A model generated the notes under the pieces. It was given only the letters and a program-made list of their open reading frames with translations, ran no database searches and was not told the DNA's origin. From NCBI GenBank assembly GCA_031002005.1, contig CM061919.1, positions 172,219,121 through 172,283,120 of the forward strand: a DNA stretch of 64,000 bases, read 5' to 3'. This DNA comes from Vandiemenella viatica (Eukaryota; Arthropoda; Insecta; Orthoptera; Morabidae). The position numbers and the translations under genes were made by a program. Each line of letters opens with the position of its first letter. The stretch's first letter is position 1. Below are positions 61,559 through 64,000 of this stretch, one piece after another.

Positions 61559-64000
61559 TACCTCCCTCCCGGGGGGGGAGGGGGGGAAGCGATGTCTGCG
61601 GACGTCTGCGAGGTCGTCTGCCGCGGCGCCCTGGAGCAGACTATGAAGGCTACCTCCAGGGGAGTACGGAGCTGTTCCCCTGGCGATGCGAGCCGACCTG
61701 CGTCGTGGTGCAGGTTGTGGTGGAGGTACTTGTGGAGCTAACGGCATCGGTTTCGTCGGCGTCGATGGCCGGGGGCTGTACGGGGGGCGCTGAAGATGGT
61801 CCCCGCAGGTGGTCGAGAGGCTGCGGCTGAAGGGTGTCGGAGCGACCGACAGGTTGTGGCGTCGTTGGTGGCGCTGTAACTGTCCCTGAGCAACGGTTTA
61901 GACGGCAGGAGTGGTGGAGGTGGCAGGGAAGGAGAGGAAGAAGTGGATGGCCGTGCCGTGGTGGAAGAGGACGGTGCCGTGGGGTAGCGGGGACGTAGTT
62001 GGTTTCGATGGCGTCGCACTATCCGGCCATCCAGGCTGACGTCGAACAGTTGGCGGCCCCGGGGCCGCTGGATGACCCCCGGAAGCAAACCGGCCCGGGA
62101 GCCAAACCCGCGGGCCCAGACTAGGGAGCCCGGGGTGAAACGGAATGGGCCCGAAGGTACCTGTACTTTGGGCGGGGGGTAAGAGGAAATGGAGGAGAGT
62201 GCGAGGTTGGCGGCCATGTAGCAATTCCGCCGGGCTTTTGGCCCCCACTGGAGTGGTTCGATAGGAACTGAGGAAGAGTGTCAATGCCTCTTCGAGTTTG
62301 TGACTTGTGGTGTATTTGGTCATTTGGGTTTTGAATGTTCTGACTAGCCGTTCCGCCTCCCCGTTAGATTGGGGGTGGAAGGGCGGGGTGAGGAGGTGTT
62401 GGATATTGTTGGCGGTACAGAAGGATAGGAATTCCCGACTTCGAAATTGCGGTCCGTTATCTGTGACGATAGCATATGGTAATCCTTCGATGGAAAAGAT
62501 CTTCGTGAGGGCTGAAATGGTGACCTCTGTGGTGATTGTGGAGCAACGGACGACATATGGGAAGTGGGAAAAGGCATCCGTCACTAGGAGCCACTGGTGG
62601 CCTAGGAATGGGCCAGCGAAGTCGAGGTGAATGCGTTCCCAGGGTCCGGACGGTGCCGGCCAGGAAAGGAACTTTTGAGGGGGGCGGGGCAGTTGTTGGG
62701 CACAGATGGTACAGCGCCGCACCATCTTCGTGACATCCGTGGTAAGGCCGATCCAGAATACATGGCGTCTGGCAAGGGATTTGGTGCGGGCAATTCCCCA
62801 GTGTCCTTGGTGGAGAGTTTGGAGGATTGTCGGTTGTAGGGATCTCGGAACGACGACCCTCGGGGTGGAATTTGGTTCTGTGCGGAGGAGCACTCCCTCT
62901 ACTACTGAGAGCTGGTGGCGGATGGAGTAGTAGAACTTGAGGTCTTGATGATGGCGTGGAGGGGAACGTGTTTGCCACCCGTGTTGGATGTGGTGTCGGA
63001 TGACACGGAGGAGGGGGTCCTCCCCTGTGGCTGCCGCGACTTTTGAGGCCGTGACTGGAAATGTCTTCAGTGCTTCTTGTATGTCATCGTCGATCTGGAA
63101 CACCAGAAGTTCCGACTTGTCGAAGGCAAGGTCTGGTCCCTGCGGTAGTCTGGATAAGGCGTCTGCATTGGCATGCCTGGAGGTGGTACGGAAATGCATG
63201 GTATATCTGAACTGGGACAGGAATAGTGCCCAACGCTGGATGCGGTGGGATGTTTTGGTAGGCAGACGTGTGGACGGATCAAATAGTGATAGGAGTGGCT
63301 TGTGGTCGGTAATGAGATGAAAAGAAATCCCATATAAAAGGGAATAGAATTTGGAGCAGGCAAAAACAATAGCTAGCGCCTCTTTCTCGATTTGAGAATA
63401 TTTAAGCTGAGCAGCCGATAGGGCTTTGGAGATGTAGGCTACGGGGCGTTCCGTGCCATCTGGTAATTTATGAGACAGAACTGCCCCCACACCGTAATCG
63501 GATGCATCTGTGGCAAGTATCAAGGGGAGGTTTGGAGTGTATGGCATGAGGCATGCTGCGGACTTGAGCTGCTGTTTAAGGGTGTGGAATGCGGTCTCGC
63601 AAGCTGGGGTCCAACGGAACGGGACATTCTTGCGACAGAGGTGGTACAGGGGTGCTGCCACTTGTGCTGCTGAGGGTATAAATTTTCTGTAGTATGAAAT
63701 TTTGCCTAAAAAAGATTTCAACTGATGTAGATCCTGAGGCCGAGGTAAGTTGGAAATAGCGTCCACATAGGAAAATGCTGGGGAGATGCCTTCCTGAGCG
63801 ATGATGTGACCCAGGTAGGAAATGGATTGTTGAAAAAATTGACACTTGGAAAGGTTGCATTTTAATCCTGCTGCACGGAGGCGGAGGAAGAGTAGGCGGA
63901 GGTTGGTCATGTGTTCGGCAGCGGAGGGTCCCGTGACGACTATGTCGTCGAGATAGTTGATGCATCCCGGAATATCCTGGAGAAGTTGTTCGAGATACCG
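61541..64000 (-). pseudogene. pol: Gypsy pol polyprotein, copy 2 (partial, mostly open)
   Basis: One frame runs from the window edge to 61898. It holds reverse transcriptase with NYLDDIVVTGPS (63930-63960), RNase H with ATDASDYGVGAVLSHKL (near 63500), the integrase zinc finger HWGIARTKSLARRH...CTICAQ, TDNGPQFRSREF (near 62450) and HPQSNGEAERLVRTF. A frame change near 62090-62190 moves the C-terminal module (SLVWARGF, FDVSLDGRIVRRHRNQLRPR) into another frame (61738-62217), and another follows near 61750 before the proline-rich tail. Compared with copy 1, the RT motif and the RNase H to integrase stretch are unbroken. Gag and protease lie beyond the window. Confidence 0.9.

Larger units (their letters stand above)
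61114..64000 (-). mobile_element. Ty3/Gypsy LTR retrotransposon, copy 2 (runs off window)
   Basis: Same orientation and nearly the same sequence as copy 1 from its 3' LTR to the middle of reverse transcriptase. Differences are mostly single-base indels in homopolymers. The reading frame is better kept than in copy 1. Flanking bases differ (GGTAT here, TAACT at copy 1), so it is an independent insertion, not a duplicated locus. Confidence 0.95.

Noticed and set aside
4676..64000. The two Gypsy copies as arms of one large duplication
   Set aside because: The flanking sequences differ (TAACT against GGTAT and beyond), so they are independent insertions of one family.

Overview
This is a stretch of a large, repeat-laden animal genome, almost certainly an insect. 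Genes are split by multi-kilobase introns, non-coding DNA is AT-rich, and transposable-element (TE) debris dominates. The tRNA-derived SINEs and the LINE and Penelope families resemble those of hemimetabolous insects such as Orthoptera; that taxonomic guess is inference. Two runs of exactly 1,000 N (8514-9513, 57521-58520) are scaffold gaps.

Layout. 1-18163 is a very large imperfect inverted repeat: left arm 1-4675, right arm 11157-18163. Each arm carries an identical tRNA-Ala(UGC) gene, and the arms differ by clean TE insertions. Between them lie a minus-strand Ty3/Gypsy element (4676-8513), gap 1, an unassigned segment and a short Tc1/mariner-like element encoding only a DNA-binding domain. 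The structure is either a genomic palindrome or two haplotypes wrongly joined across gap 1.

18182-34575 (+) is the main host gene, a secreted lipase of the pancreatic-lipase/phospholipase A1 family. Five exons with matching phases give 302 residues with Ser-Asp-His triad and a short lid; the signal-peptide exon was not found. Its introns hold SINEs, hAT MITEs, a PIF/Harbinger remnant, a mariner nested in a LINE, and a Jockey-like LINE.

34576-49000 is mostly intergenic: LINE relics, a nearly intact Penelope-like element with RT and GIY-YIG domains and 400-bp inverted ends (39125-41673), a fold-back element (41720-42277), and a TTA-flanked MITE. 49024-49289 (-) holds the last two exons of DPM3, convergent with the lipase; its first exon was not found. 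An unassigned minus-strand exon-like ORF with a membrane segment lies at 48214-48455.

50551-64000 holds more TE relics, gap 2, a GC-richer unannotated block (58521-59095) and a second copy of the same Gypsy element (61114 to window end).

No bacterial-type systems, CRISPR arrays or operons are present. The candidates for something unusual are the inverted repeat, the Penelope-derived hairpins and hammerhead-like motifs, the fold-back element, and the DNA-binding-only mariner derivative.
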